From Cryobacterium aureum (GTDB taxonomy: Bacteria; Actinomycetota; Actinomycetes; Actinomycetales; Microbacteriaceae), in contig NZ_PPTG01000035.1 in assembly GCF_002954245.1 (NCBI RefSeq), positions 1,542 through 65,541 of the forward strand: DNA of 64,000 nt, in the 5' to 3' direction. Below the pieces are notes generated by a model. That model did no database searches. It was not told where the DNA came from and saw only the letters and a program-made list of their open reading frames with translations. Positions 18,970 through 27,826 of this stretch are shown here, one piece after another (position 1 is the stretch's first letter; each line of letters opens with the position of its first letter). Both the position numbers and the translations under genes were made by a program.

Positions 18970-19554
18970 TCAGCTCGGTGAGTGAAACTTCTGCTGCGCG
19001 GCTACGACGCCGTCGGAGGCGATCAGTTCGATCGCGTCGGAGGCATCCGCCAGCAGGTTGGGCAGCACAGTGCGCTCGGCGGAAGTGAAATCGTGCAGCA
19101 CGAAATCGGCCGGGTTTTGGCGACCGGGCGGGCGCCCGATGCCCAGACGAATGCGAATGAATTCGTTGGTTCCGGTGGCCGCGATAATGTCGCGCAGGCC
19201 GTTGTGACCGCCGTGACCGCCGCCGACCTTGATCTTAAGCGTGTCAAAGGACAGGTCCAGGTCGTCATGCACGACGATGAGCCGGGAGACGGGCAGCGAG
19301 TAGAAGCGCAGCAGCGCGGCGACCGGGCTGCCGGAGACGTTCATGAACGTGGTGGGCTTGGCCAGCACCAGTTTGGGTCCATTGGGTAAGAGGCGTCCCT
19401 CGGCGACCAGGGAAGCCGTTTTGTGACGCTTGAAGTTTGACGTGAGACGGTCGGCGAGTTGCGCCGCCACCATCTGCCCAACGTTGTGCCGATTGCCGGC
19501 GTAGTCGGGCCCGGGGTTGCCGAGCCCGACTACGAGCCACAGGTTCGTATCCAG
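18970..19554 (-). CDS. pth: Peptidyl-tRNA hydrolase (probable CTG start)
   Basis: Pth cleaves peptidyl-tRNA released from stalled ribosomes. The essential N-terminal motif LWLVVGLGNPGPDYAGNRHN with the catalytic His is present, as are KPTTFMNVSG, VVHDDLDL and GGGHGGHNGLRDI. The motif starts only a few codons after a CTG at 19554, preceded by GGAGGAATCCC, a well-placed ribosome site. No ATG, GTG or TTG lies in frame between that site and the motif, and the first later start (near 19473) would remove the active site. I therefore place the start at CTG, giving 194 residues. It lies just downstream of rplY. Confidence 0.9.
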   Translation of the reverse strand: MDTNLWLVVGLGNPGPDYAGNRHNVGQMVAAQLADRLTSNFKRHKTASLVAEGRLLPNGPKLVLAKPTTFMNVSGSPVAALLRFYSLPVSRLIVVHDDLDLSFDTLKIKVGGGHGGHNGLRDIIAATGTNEFIRIRLGIGRPPGRQNPADFVLHDFTSAERTVLPNLLADASDAIELIASDGVVAAQQKFHSPS

Positions 19555-19610
19555 GGGATTCCTCCGTGTCAGCGGGCGAAAGCCCAGACGGAACCAGTTG
19601 ACGATGGGTG

Positions 19611-20228
19611 TTACGCGGCGGGAGGCGTAGCGGCCGGGGTGCCGGCCGTGATGACCTCGGTCTCGGCCTCTTCTTCGTCTTCGCCGCGCGGGGTGTGGAC
19701 GTAGACGACGAGAGCGTCTTCATCGGAGATGAGCACGGCGCCGGTGGGCAGCGGAACGTCCTTGGCGTGAACCTGGGCGCCGTCTTCGAGGCCTTCGATC
19801 GACACGGTGACGTTCTCGGGGATGTCGGTGGCTTCAACCTCGAGCAGCAGGGTCTTGGTGTCGAAGTCGGCGATCGTGCCGGCGAAGGACTCGCCGGACA
19901 TGTGCACCTGAACTTCAACCTGAACCTTTTCACCCTTGCGCACGACGACGAGGTCGATGTGCTCAATGATGGCCTTCACCGGGTCCTTCTGCACGTCCTT
20001 GACCAGAACGAGCTGCTTGGCGCCTTCGATGTCGAGCTCGAGGAGCATGTTGGCGCGGCGCAGCAGCAGGGCGATGCGGTGAGCGGGCAGCGACACGTGC
20101 ACTGGCTCGGTGCCGTGACCGTAGATGACGGCCGGAATCTTGCCGAGCACGCGCAGCTTGCGGGCCGCACCCTTGCCGAAGTTCGTGCGAAGCTCTGCCT
20201 CGACGGCGGTAACTTCTTTTTTAGCCAT
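19611..20228 (-). CDS. rplY: 50S ribosomal protein L25/general stress protein Ctc
   Basis: A 5S rRNA-binding protein of the long, two-domain Ctc type. The N-terminal L25 domain is seen in AELRTNFGKGAARKLRVLG and IPAVIYGHGTEPVHVSL. The C-terminal TL5-like beta domain follows (HMSGESFAGTIADFDT onward) and ends in an acidic/alanine-rich tail. The 205-residue length fits. The ATG at 20228 follows AAGGAGAAACACC. rplY and pth are neighbours in most Actinobacteria, with prs and glmU normally just upstream; here about 15.8 kb separates them. Confidence 0.95.
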   Translation of the reverse strand: MAKKEVTAVEAELRTNFGKGAARKLRVLGKIPAVIYGHGTEPVHVSLPAHRIALLLRRANMLLELDIEGAKQLVLVKDVQKDPVKAIIEHIDLVVVRKGEKVQVEVQVHMSGESFAGTIADFDTKTLLLEVEATDIPENVTVSIEGLEDGAQVHAKDVPLPTGAVLISDEDALVVYVHTPRGEDEEEAETEVITAGTPAATPPAA

Positions 20229-20418
20229 GGTGTTTCTCCTTGCCGGGCCCGATGCCCGAGTTCTGGTGTGGGCCGAAGCCCGAGAAAGAGGGGTATTGAT
20301 TCAACTCGAACGCATGTCAGCGTGAGGAAAAGCCCAAGGCCTCGTCCGCCGCGTCGATAACGGATGCCGCCGGTCCCAAATTCTGGCCCGGCACTATCCC
20401 TCGCCGAAGTTCAGTTAC

Positions 20419-20994
20419 TTAATCTATCAGACGAGCGGGCGCAGCCAGGCCACGGTCAGGTCGCGATGTGACCTGCCGGATCCAGTTCAGGACTTCTGCG
20501 ATGACATTTTCCACGCTCGCTTCGATATTCACGACGACTCCCGGTTCGCCGGCTCCTAGTGGCTCGAGGGCAGCCAGCTGTGAGTCGAGAAGAGCGCTTG
20601 GCATGAAATGCCCGCTGCGGCCTGCCAAGCGCGAAACCAGCGTCTCCTTACTGCCGTTGAGATGGACAATCAGTACGAGTGGTGCCTCTGCCAGAATCGC
20701 GTCACGGTAGCTCCGTTTGAGCGCCGAACACGCAACGACCATTCCTGTCGCTTGAGCACCTGCCAACGCGACCCCAACCCGGGCAAGCCATGACCACCGA
20801 TCGTCGTCGGTCAGGGGATTGCCCGACTGCATTTTCTTGATGTTCCTCGATGGGTGCAACGAGTCAGCATCGATGAAAGGAATAGCGAGCCGGTCAGCGA
20901 TTGCAGCGCCGATGGTGGACTTTCCAGAACCGGAGGCGCCGATCACGACGATGAGGGGCGGTGCAGAACGTGGGTCTGTCATGAGTGTAGGCAA
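20419..20994 (-). CDS. gntK: Gluconokinase (first copy)
   Basis: Phosphorylates D-gluconate to 6-phosphogluconate with ATP. It has the P-loop VIGASGSGKSTIGAA, the substrate segment FIDADSLHPSRNIKKM, SGNPLTDDDRWSWL, the family motif VVACSALKRSYRD, and the lid RSGHFMPSALLDSQ. The 191-residue length is slightly long because of a C-terminal extension rich in arginine and alanine. The first codons offer two ATGs (MPTLM); either may be used. It is the last gene of the minus-strand sugar operon, 9 bp after the mannonate dehydratase gene. The product feeds the Gnd enzyme encoded at 33.9 kb. The 190 bp between it and rplY shows no gene. Confidence 0.92.
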   Translation of the reverse strand: MPTLMTDPRSAPPLIVVIGASGSGKSTIGAAIADRLAIPFIDADSLHPSRNIKKMQSGNPLTDDDRWSWLARVGVALAGAQATGMVVACSALKRSYRDAILAEAPLVLIVHLNGSKETLVSRLAGRSGHFMPSALLDSQLAALEPLGAGEPGVVVNIEASVENVIAEVLNWIRQVTSRPDRGLAAPARLID

Positions 20995-21003
20995 CCTGTC
21001 AGA

Positions 21004-22242
21004 TTACCAGTCGTGCACGGTGCCATCGGAGAGGCGATTGTAGGGCAGGTAGGCCTTCTCATACGGGTACTTTCCCGCCTCATCCTGGTTGAGCTCTACC
21101 CCCAGGCCGGGTTGGTCACCCGGGTGCAGCATGCCGTTGTCCCAGGTGTACGACTGCTCGAACACTCGGTTCGTCTTCTCACCGTGCTGCATGTATTCCT
21201 GAATACCGAAGTTGTGGATGGCCAACCCGAGGTGCATCGCCGCAGCCATTCCGACCGGCGAGATGTCTGTGGGCCCGTGCATGCCAGATTTGATCTGGTA
21301 CTGCGAGGCGTACTCGAGAACCTTCTTGAGGTGCGTAATTCCACCGGTGTGAGTGACGGCGCTGCGCACGTAGTCAATCAGTTGCTCACGAATGATCTGC
21401 TGGTAGTCCCAGATCGAATTAAAGACTTCTCCGATCGCCAGCGGTGTTGTCGTGTGCTGGCGCACGAGGCGTAATGCCTCGGGGTTCTCGGCCGGGGTAC
21501 AGTCTTCCAGCCAGAATAGATCGAATGGTTCCAACGACTTGCCGAGCTGCGCAGCCTGGATCGGCGTCATTCGATGATGCCCGTCATGCAACAATGGAAG
21601 TTCGGAGCCAAACTCGTTCCGTACAGCCTCAAACACGGTCGGAACGTGACGGAGATAGCTACGAGTATCCCAGTCTTCCTCCGCTGGGTAGGCACCCCGC
21701 TGCGCCGGTTCGTGATCGTAACGGACGCCGTCATTACCTTTAAATGTGGCGTTCGATGCGATGCCGTAGATCGATTTCAGGCCCGGAACACCGGCCTGAA
21801 TCCGTATCGCCTGAAAGCCTTTTTCTTGGTGCTCACGAACGCTGTCGAACAATTCGTTGTTGCTCTTGCCAGAGGCATGACCGTAGGCCAACAGACCCGT
21901 GCGGGATGCGCCGCCGAGAAGCTGGTACAGCGGCATCCCAGCGGCCTTCGCTTTGATATCCCAGAGTGCGACGTCGACGGCTGCGATCGCCGCCATGGTC
22001 ACGGGGCCGCGACGCCAGTACGCGCTGCGGTAAAGAAACTGCCAAGTGTCTTCGATCCTGTGCGCATCCAAGCCAATGAGGAGCGGGACGACGTGCTCGG
22101 TTAGGTAGGCCACGACGGCAAGCTCGCGACCGTTCAGGGTGGCATCTCCGAGACCGGTAAGACCATCATCCGTCGTGAGTTTGAGGGTGACGAAGTTGCG
22201 GTCCGGACTGGTGACGATGACTTCAGCCTTATCGATTTTCAT
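21004..22242 (-). CDS. manD: D-mannonate dehydratase family protein (enolase superfamily, ManD/RspA type)
   Basis: It would dehydrate D-mannonate to 2-keto-3-deoxygluconate; some members prefer D-gluconate. The 412-residue protein shows the ManD hallmarks: [37 protein letters not shown], the catalytic region [19 protein letters not shown] with the metal-binding Asp and a His, [33 protein letters not shown], and [13 protein letters not shown]. The tyrosine-containing loop after the first repeat is long, as in ManD. It follows the SDR gene by 45 bp, with an ATTGAGTG-containing candidate operator in the gap. SD AAAGG precedes the ATG. ManD proteins with weak activity on mannonate and gluconate are known, so the true substrate could be either. 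Confidence 0.9.
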   Translation of the reverse strand: MKIDKAEVIVTSPDRNFVTLKLTTDDGLTGLGDATLNGRELAVVAYLTEHVVPLLIGLDAHRIEDTWQFLYRSAYWRRGPVTMAAIAAVDVALWDIKAKAAGMPLYQLLGGASRTGLLAYGHASGKSNNELFDSVREHQEKGFQAIRIQAGVPGLKSIYGIASNATFKGNDGVRYDHEPAQRGAYPAEEDWDTRSYLRHVPTVFEAVRNEFGSELPLLHDGHHRMTPIQAAQLGKSLEPFDLFWLEDCTPAENPEALRLVRQHTTTPLAIGEVFNSIWDYQQIIREQLIDYVRSAVTHTGGITHLKKVLEYASQYQIKSGMHGPTDISPVGMAAAMHLGLAIHNFGIQEYMQHGEKTNRVFEQSYTWDNGMLHPGDQPGLGVELNQDEAGKYPYEKAYLPYNRLSDGTVHDW

Positions 22243-22263
22243 GATTGCTTTTCTTACCTTTGA

Positions 22264-22277
22264 TCAATGATTGAGTG
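22264..22277. promoter_or_regulatory. Candidate operator: TCAATGATTGA palindrome with ATTGAGTG
   Basis: The gap between the SDR and mannonate dehydratase genes contains the 11-bp palindrome TCAAT-G-ATTGA overlapping ATTGAGTG. The same octamer (as CACTCAAT on the other strand) occurs upstream of the second gluconokinase gene and in the leader of the sugar ABC operon. This suggests binding by the FadR-type regulator encoded in the cluster. No experimental support is available here. Confidence 0.3.
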
Positions 22278-22287
22278 TGGGTGCCGG

Positions 22288-23073
22288 TTAGATTGTCATG
22301 GCGGAGAACCCGCCGTCGACATGGACGAGAGAACCGGTCACGAAGCCGGAAGCCCGGGACGATGCGAGCCAGAGCAGGGCACCGTCAAGTTCTTCCGGTT
22401 GCCCAAGTCGGGCGAGTGGTGTGTGGCCCGTAATAGCGCCGACCCGCTCCGGCGTCAGCAGGACACGGTTCTGTTCGGCGGGGAAGAATCCCGGCAAGAT
22501 TGCGTTGACACGGATGCCATCCTCGGCTAATTCGCGGGCAAGGTACTGGGTCAGGTTGTTCACGCCGGCCTTCGCAACCCCATAGCCCCCGACTCGGCTA
22601 AGCGGAGGACCAGACGATGCGGAAGAGATATTGATGATTGACGCGCTGTTGGAGCGGTCATGCATCAACGGAGCGAATAACTGGCAGGTGCGAAATACCG
22701 AAGTGAGATTGACATCGAGGAGCCGATTCCAGGCTTCGTCGGTGACCTCAGCAAATGGCGTCGTGTTGTTCACTCCCGGCGCATTCACCAGAATGTCAAG
22801 TCCGCCCCCGGCCTCCAGCGATTCCGCCGCCCGTTCAATCGTGCTGCGATCCGACACGTCGACGGAGAGAAACTCAGCGTGACCGCCGGAGCTCTGGATG
22901 CTGTCCCGTACCGCGCCGCCGCGTTCGATCGAGCGCCCCAGGACAATGACTTCTGCACCGGCGGCCGCTAGGCACCTCGCGAAGCGGCCGCCCAGGACGC
23001 CGGTCCCGCCGACCACCGCTGCCCGGGTACCGCTCAGATCGAACAACTCCCAAGGGGAAGGAACCGCGATCAT
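22288..23073 (-). CDS. SDR family oxidoreductase, probable D-mannonate (fructuronate) oxidoreductase
   Basis: A 261-residue short-chain dehydrogenase. The cofactor site is TRAAVVGGTGVLGGRF and the aspartate site SVDVSDRST. The usual NNAG motif reads NAPG. The catalytic Ser-Tyr-Lys is seen in NISSASSGPPLSRVGGYGVAKAG. Its neighbours make it a likely fructuronate reductase: it would reduce D-fructuronate to D-mannonate, the substrate of the next enzyme. SDR-type mannonate oxidoreductases replace UxuB in some Gram-positive uronate clusters. Its start overlaps the stop of the epimerase gene as ATGA. The exact substrate is inferred from context only. Confidence 0.82.
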   Translation of the reverse strand: MIAVPSPWELFDLSGTRAAVVGGTGVLGGRFARCLAAAGAEVIVLGRSIERGGAVRDSIQSSGGHAEFLSVDVSDRSTIERAAESLEAGGGLDILVNAPGVNNTTPFAEVTDEAWNRLLDVNLTSVFRTCQLFAPLMHDRSNSASIINISSASSGPPLSRVGGYGVAKAGVNNLTQYLARELAEDGIRVNAILPGFFPAEQNRVLLTPERVGAITGHTPLARLGQPEELDGALLWLASSRASGFVTGSLVHVDGGFSAMTI

Positions 23074-24506
23074 CTGCTCAGCTCGGCAAACGGTCGTAGG
23101 TGCCGACCCAGGTGCGATTCGAGCACCGACTCATACTCCTCGGCATGCGTGGATAGCAATGACCGCAGCGCGTCGGACATCCAGCGCGCTCCTCCTTCGT
23201 CGTGCTGTGTCAGTACGGCACCGTAGCCGACGTGCAGCACCTGGCGGCTGTCGGAATTCGTTACCAGGGCCGGCAGTTGCTCATCGGTGAGATTTTCGGC
23301 GGCGGGCGTCCTGTCCAGTTGCGCCGAGACCTGGTAGCTGGCTCGAGCACCCCGATACGCATCGCGGCTCACGTCGTAAATTGCACGGAACAGAGCAGGA
23401 TCATGAATCGCTGCCACGCCCAGGGCTTGCAGATAGCTCGTACCCGAGGTTTTCAGGTGTACTAGCCGGCCCGTGGCGGCCACGGCCTGATCATAGATGC
23501 TGAATTTGTCCGACCCGGAATGCAAACTAATTTTGTACGGTCCCATTGCCCTGGCTATGTTCGCGTGGGCGACGAGACTGTCGAAGAACACGGTTGTGTC
23601 ACCGATGTATTCGATGCCCTTTTCGAATCCTCCGACATAGCGGGGCGCGAAACTGACCCAGGTCATGCCCAGGCGTTTCATCTCCGTGGCCAGGTAAACG
23701 TGCTCGGCCAGGGTGGTTGGCTCATCCGTTTCATCGACCGAAACCTCGACATCGACCGGATACCGGGCGCACGCCATGAGGTGACGGTACATGGACACCG
23801 TATAGACGACAGCATCCGCGTACTTCGCGGCCGCCCGCCGCAGGTCATCCTCCGCAACGCGGATGACCGTCCCTTCGGCCTCGACGACCAGGCCGGCGTA
23901 GCGTCGGGACATAGAATCCGCATCGTCTTCCAGCGCAGCCCATTGAAGACCGGCTAGAAGGTCCGTCGACACGACGGCTGGAACCGCCCTGACGTGTTCG
24001 CCTGGGTCCAGGGTGAAAGACGTGAATCCCGCAGCCAGGCAGCGGTCGATCTCCTCGGTCGACTTCAGGTGGTCGGCATCTGCTCCGACTGGGCCGTCCC
24101 AGCCGCCCTGCAGACATCCGAATGTAGCGTCATCCAGCACCTGCTGCGGAGTCCGATCCAAACGGTCCATTTCTCGGATCGACTGCTGCGCGAAAACGGG
24201 AAGAATTCCGGCACCGTATCGGCGGAATGCCCGCACGTGGCCGGGTGTCGCTAGCCCCAGCCGGTCGCCCAACCCCGCCGAGGTAGCCAGTCCAAGCGGC
24301 TGCGGCTGCAATGAGGGGATGTTCGCCCGGAGCGCACGGGCGTTCACCGCCGAAAGTGGTCCCTCCAGAACCATTCCCTCAGCGACCGATCCCGGCACTC
24401 CTTCGAAATCGCCAAGGCCCGATGCGTCGGGAGCCAGCACCCGCAGCCTTCTATTGTCTCCGCGTCCGAGGATGGTCAGTTCGAGGACTCCGGATTCGGA
24501 TCTCAT
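23070..24506 (-). CDS. uxaE: Tagaturonate 3-epimerase-like protein (UxaE family)
   Basis: A 478-residue protein matching the UxaE type of D-tagaturonate epimerase, which converts tagaturonate to fructuronate and so joins the galacturonate and glucuronate branches. Recognisable blocks are LGLGDRLGLATPGHVRAFR-like GDRLGLATPGHVRA, AQQSIREMDRL, GFTSFTLDPGEHV, VEVSVDETDEPTT, WVSFAPRYVGGFEKGI, YKISLHSGSDKFSIY and KTSGTSYLQAL. Acidic and histidine residues in the SVDET and SLHSGSDKF blocks likely bind the metal. It overlaps the NagB gene upstream and the SDR gene downstream by 4 bp each, so all three are translationally coupled. UxaE is best known from Thermotoga-type pathways. Confidence 0.85.
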   Translation of the reverse strand: MRSESGVLELTILGRGDNRRLRVLAPDASGLGDFEGVPGSVAEGMVLEGPLSAVNARALRANIPSLQPQPLGLATSAGLGDRLGLATPGHVRAFRRYGAGILPVFAQQSIREMDRLDRTPQQVLDDATFGCLQGGWDGPVGADADHLKSTEEIDRCLAAGFTSFTLDPGEHVRAVPAVVSTDLLAGLQWAALEDDADSMSRRYAGLVVEAEGTVIRVAEDDLRRAAAKYADAVVYTVSMYRHLMACARYPVDVEVSVDETDEPTTLAEHVYLATEMKRLGMTWVSFAPRYVGGFEKGIEYIGDTTVFFDSLVAHANIARAMGPYKISLHSGSDKFSIYDQAVAATGRLVHLKTSGTSYLQALGVAAIHDPALFRAIYDVSRDAYRGARASYQVSAQLDRTPAAENLTDEQLPALVTNSDSRQVLHVGYGAVLTQHDEGGARWMSDALRSLLSTHAEEYESVLESHLGRHLRPFAELSR

Positions 24507-25279
24507 GCGATGTCGCTAGCGAGGTCGAGCAATGCGGCTGAGTCTGTGTCCAGGTACAAGTGCGCCTGCGGCTGCGTCTGCAGAATGGAACCAGGGCACA
24601 TGGACGTGACCGGTCCTTCTAACGCTGCCTTGACCGCGGCCGCCTTCCGGGCCTCCGGCGTCAAGACGAGAACAACAGCAGGGCGAAGCAGCGCGTGCAC
24701 CGTCAAGGAGAGTGCCTGGCGCGGGGTCGCCGCGAGCGATTCGAAATGGCCCTCGCCCACCTGCTGGTTGCGGCAGACGTCGTCGAGGTCAAGCACGAGC
24801 ATCATTTCGTGGGTGTCGAAGTCCGCGGGCGGGTCATTGAAGGCGAGGTGGCCGTTCTCGCCAATCCCCATCACGCAGATCGCCGGTTCTAGGTCGCGCA
24901 CAAGAGCCGAATAGCGCTCGACCTCATCTGCGACGGGCAGGCGGTCGCCCTCGACGCCGTAAAAGGCTTTGGGATGCACATGCCGGACCAAATTCTCCTG
25001 CATCCACCGGCGAAAACTCGCCGGGTGATCCTCAGCCATGCCCAGGTACTCGTCCATGTGCAGGATGCTGATCCGCGACCAGTCGATATCGTCGCGCTCC
25101 CGCACGGCGCGAGCGAAACTCAACTGTGAGTTGCCCGTCGCCAAGATTACGGCGATCTCGTCCTTGGCCGCCAGTGCTGAGCGCACGGCAGACGCAAATT
25201 CCTCGGCGGCGGCAGCACCGAGTTCCGCGTTGGACGGAGCAATCGATACCTTCAACTGGTTGTACTTCAGGTTCTGCAA
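24503..25279 (-). CDS. nagB: Glucosamine-6-phosphate deaminase
   Basis: Converts glucosamine-6-phosphate to fructose-6-phosphate and ammonia. The 258-residue enzyme shows the NagB blocks: IAVILATGNSQLSFARAV (phosphate loop), SILHMDEYLGM with the catalytic Asp, ASFRRWMQENL, ICVMGIGENGHLAFNDPPADF, and QALSLTVHALL. The TTG start at 25279 is chosen because AAAGGAAA lies at proper spacing and the N-terminal length then matches the family; the frame stays open much farther upstream. The reading frame ends in a 4-bp overlap with uxaE. It follows nagA by 50 bp. Confidence 0.93.
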   Translation of the reverse strand: MQNLKYNQLKVSIAPSNAELGAAAAEEFASAVRSALAAKDEIAVILATGNSQLSFARAVRERDDIDWSRISILHMDEYLGMAEDHPASFRRWMQENLVRHVHPKAFYGVEGDRLPVADEVERYSALVRDLEPAICVMGIGENGHLAFNDPPADFDTHEMMLVLDLDDVCRNQQVGEGHFESLAATPRQALSLTVHALLRPAVVLVLTPEARKAAAVKAALEGPVTSMCPGSILQTQPQAHLYLDTDSAALLDLASDIA

Positions 25280-25329
25280 GAGTATTTCCTTTCGTAGTGC
25301 AAAGTGGAAGTGGAAAGTTTGTGAGCCGG

Positions 25330-26499
25330 TCACGCCGTTTCTTGCCATTGGCCGGCTAGAGCGACTGATCGGAGGCGCAAGTCCGGGTCGAACAGCGCAA
25401 AATCGGCGTGGAATCCCGGCGCGATGCGGCCTACGTTCGACACCCGGGCAGCGGCAGCTGGGATGGAGGTGACCATGGCGATTGCTTCGGCTAGGCCTAG
25501 TCCCAGGGTTTCGATTGCGATGGGCAGCATCTGGGAGACCAATGTTGTACTCCCCCCGAACGATGTGCGGTCCAGCGTCATTCCGACACCGTCTTCGACG
25601 ATGTACTCCATCGCCCCCATTCGGTAAATGCTCCCATCGGGCATCCCCGCTCCCGGGGTGGAATCCGACACAATGCACAAGCGGCCGGCGAGGCAGCGGT
25701 GCGCCATCTTCATCAGCGCTGGTGGCAGGTGTTTGCCGTCGGCGATCATCTCCACGGTGAGCCCCTCCGAGGAGAGCGTCGCCTCAAGCATCCCCGGGTA
25801 GCGCCACGGGCCTCGGCGAACCGTCGTGGACTGCCCGCTGAAAATGTGGATGACGTGGCTCAATCCGGCCTTCTGGCAGGCGAGGAGGTCTGCCTCGCGC
25901 CCGTCGCTGTGGCCAGCCGCCGCGACGATGCCCTGGTCGACCAGCTTTTCGGTGAGCGCGACGGCGCCAGTCAATTCGGGCGCAAAACTAACCATTCGGA
26001 TGATGTCCGCGTGGTCGAGCAACTGGTCGATGGAACCGTCTGCGGGCGCGCGCAATGCGGTCGAATCCTGGGCGCCACGCTGCGCTTGTGAAAAATAGGG
26101 GCCTTCAAGGTGGGCTCCGGGAATGCGCGGAAGCCCAAAACCGTTTCGCACCGTTGTCAACGCGGCCAGGCCCTGTGTCAAGCTCTCAATTGGTGCCGTC
26201 GCGAGGGTCGGAAGGACTGTCGTTATTCCGGCATTGAGCATGGCCCCGAGGGCCTGCTTGTTCGCCTCGACATTGCCCGCATTGAAACTATGTCCGGCCG
26301 CGCCGTGCGTGTGGACATCGACGAGGCCCGCGGTGAGTATCCCTGAACCGAGCTCGCGCCGGGCAACCTCTGTCGGAATCCGACCGATCGGAACCACGCC
26401 CTGGATCCGGCCGTCCCTCACCAGGACGGAATGATCCACGAGCACCGAACCGTCAACGACGATATCGGGGCCGATGAGGGCTTCCCAAAACGCTTTCAT
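25330..26499 (-). CDS. nagA: N-acetylglucosamine-6-phosphate deacetylase
   Basis: Removes acetate from GlcNAc-6-P, giving the substrate of the next enzyme NagB. It is a 389-residue amidohydrolase. Metal and catalytic motifs are GLVDVHTHGAAGHSFN (HxH present), HLEGPYFS with the metal Glu, IVAAAGHSDGREAD, SHVIHIFSG with the second His pair, MIADGKHLPP and the catalytic Asp in IVSDSTPGAGMPDG. The ATG at 26499 follows AAGGA. It is separated by 22 bp from the second NagA-like gene and probably co-transcribed with it and with the transporter genes upstream. Confidence 0.93.
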   Translation of the reverse strand: MKAFWEALIGPDIVVDGSVLVDHSVLVRDGRIQGVVPIGRIPTEVARRELGSGILTAGLVDVHTHGAAGHSFNAGNVEANKQALGAMLNAGITTVLPTLATAPIESLTQGLAALTTVRNGFGLPRIPGAHLEGPYFSQAQRGAQDSTALRAPADGSIDQLLDHADIIRMVSFAPELTGAVALTEKLVDQGIVAAAGHSDGREADLLACQKAGLSHVIHIFSGQSTTVRRGPWRYPGMLEATLSSEGLTVEMIADGKHLPPALMKMAHRCLAGRLCIVSDSTPGAGMPDGSIYRMGAMEYIVEDGVGMTLDRTSFGGSTTLVSQMLPIAIETLGLGLAEAIAMVTSIPAAAARVSNVGRIAPGFHADFALFDPDLRLRSVALAGQWQETA

Positions 26500-26521
26500 G
26501 GATTTTGTCCTTGAGATCGGG

Positions 26522-27685
26522 TTAGCGGGTGAAGACAGATTCACCGCGGGAGACAGTGGAGGTTATGACCAGCTCGCTCTGGCAAGCGGTCTCGTCCCAG
26601 CGATAGGTGAACAGGTCGGCCGGTCCCCCGACACGCAACGTGCCCACACCGGAATCAGCCAGGCCGAATAGTTCAGCCGGGTGCAAGGAAGCCATGTCAA
26701 TTGCTTGACGGAGCGGCGCGATCCTGAAGTTCGCAATGTTCTCAACGCCGCCGCGCAACGTCCCAGCGGAGCCCGCCAGAATGTCCGGGGTAGACGCCAA
26801 GTGCAAGCGCCCGTCCGGCTCTAGGACGACCTCGGTCGCATGGTGCGTGGTGTACCGGCCGGGGGTCATCCGAGCGAGATACGAGGCGTCACTGGTGAGG
26901 ATCGCCTTTCGGCCCTTGCTTCGGATCATGACCTTCAGGGTGGTCGGCGGGAGGTGGAAGCCGTCGGCGATCAACCCGGCCCACAACTCGTCCTCAGCCA
27001 GCTGGGCCCAGATGTAATTGGGATGGCGTTTGATGTAGGCGTGGGCGCCATTGCCGAGGTGTGTCGACATCGTTGCACCGGCGTGGACCGCAGCCTGAAT
27101 GTCTTCGACACTGGCCGCACTGTGGCCAATCGCCGCCACGACTCCGTGCTCGCAGAGCCTCTCGATGAATTCAATCGCGCCCACCTTTTCTGGCGCCACG
27201 GTGACCGTCCTGATCCGGCCTTCGGCAGCGGCTTGCCATTCCAAGAACTCGTCCCAGTCGGGGTCCCTGATCCAGGCGGCGTTATGTGCACCGCGCGGGC
27301 CATCTTCGTAGGAGATGAACGGTCCCTCGATATGGATTCCCAGGACCGAATAATCGATCAGTGAATCGGAAGTACAGGCATCGGTCACCGCCCGAATACT
27401 GGTCACCATCGCTGCCTGGGTTCCCGTGACAATGGTCGGGCAGAATCGGGTTACGCCTTCTCGGTGCAGAGCCTGCAGGGTGCCACGAACGTTTTCAGGA
27501 GAGGCACTACCACCGTTGAGGTTGAAGCCGCCCATTCCGTTGACCTGAATGTCAATCAGGCCCGGAGCGATCCACTCTTCGCAAGTTTCCCTCCTCGGCT
27601 TGATCGCGCTGATCAAGCCGTCGACGGCCGAGACCGTGACGCATTCGCCGGTCAACCAATTCTTGCCTGCCCATTCACGGACCAT
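26522..27685 (-). CDS. Divergent NagA-like amidohydrolase (paralogue)
   Basis: A 387-residue member of the NagA-type amidohydrolases that differs from its neighbour. The first metal motif is IQVNGMGG (no HxH, as in E. coli NagA), with HIEGPFISYEDGPRGAHN, AAIGHSAASVEDI, MSTHLGNGAHAYIKRHPNYI, IADGFHLPPTTLK and LTSDASYLARMTPGRY. The THLGNGAH...RHPNYIW block and the altered catalytic-Asp loop mark a sub-family usually annotated as NagA but not shown to act on GlcNAc-6-P. The ATG at 27685 follows GAAGGGAA. It may deacetylate another N-acyl sugar phosphate supplied by the adjacent transporter; this is inference. Confidence 0.82.
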   Translation of the reverse strand: MVREWAGKNWLTGECVTVSAVDGLISAIKPRRETCEEWIAPGLIDIQVNGMGGFNLNGGSASPENVRGTLQALHREGVTRFCPTIVTGTQAAMVTSIRAVTDACTSDSLIDYSVLGIHIEGPFISYEDGPRGAHNAAWIRDPDWDEFLEWQAAAEGRIRTVTVAPEKVGAIEFIERLCEHGVVAAIGHSAASVEDIQAAVHAGATMSTHLGNGAHAYIKRHPNYIWAQLAEDELWAGLIADGFHLPPTTLKVMIRSKGRKAILTSDASYLARMTPGRYTTHHATEVVLEPDGRLHLASTPDILAGSAGTLRGGVENIANFRIAPLRQAIDMASLHPAELFGLADSGVGTLRVGGPADLFTYRWDETACQSELVITSTVSRGESVFTR

Positions 27686-27730
27686 GCAGTTCCCTTCTTC
27701 TGCTGCCGAACCGAGTGCTGACTTCGGGCA

Positions 27731-27790
27731 GGACACCGCCTGGTTACATGCCCCCGTCGCACCCGGTTCAGCATGCCCGAGGCGGTGTCC
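27731..27790. other. Intercistronic hairpin in the sugar operon
   Basis: The 141-bp gap between the binding-protein gene and the second NagA-like gene contains a perfect 10-bp inverted repeat GGACACCGCC/GGCGGTGTCC (11 bp with the flanking T-A) around a ~40-nt loop that itself can fold. No T-run follows on the minus strand. It may act as a processing or partial termination site that keeps binding-protein transcript above enzyme transcript. Confidence 0.45.
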
Positions 27791-27826
27791 CGCTTCTGTA
27801 CGGTCAGCCGCCGACGCGGCCGTCCC

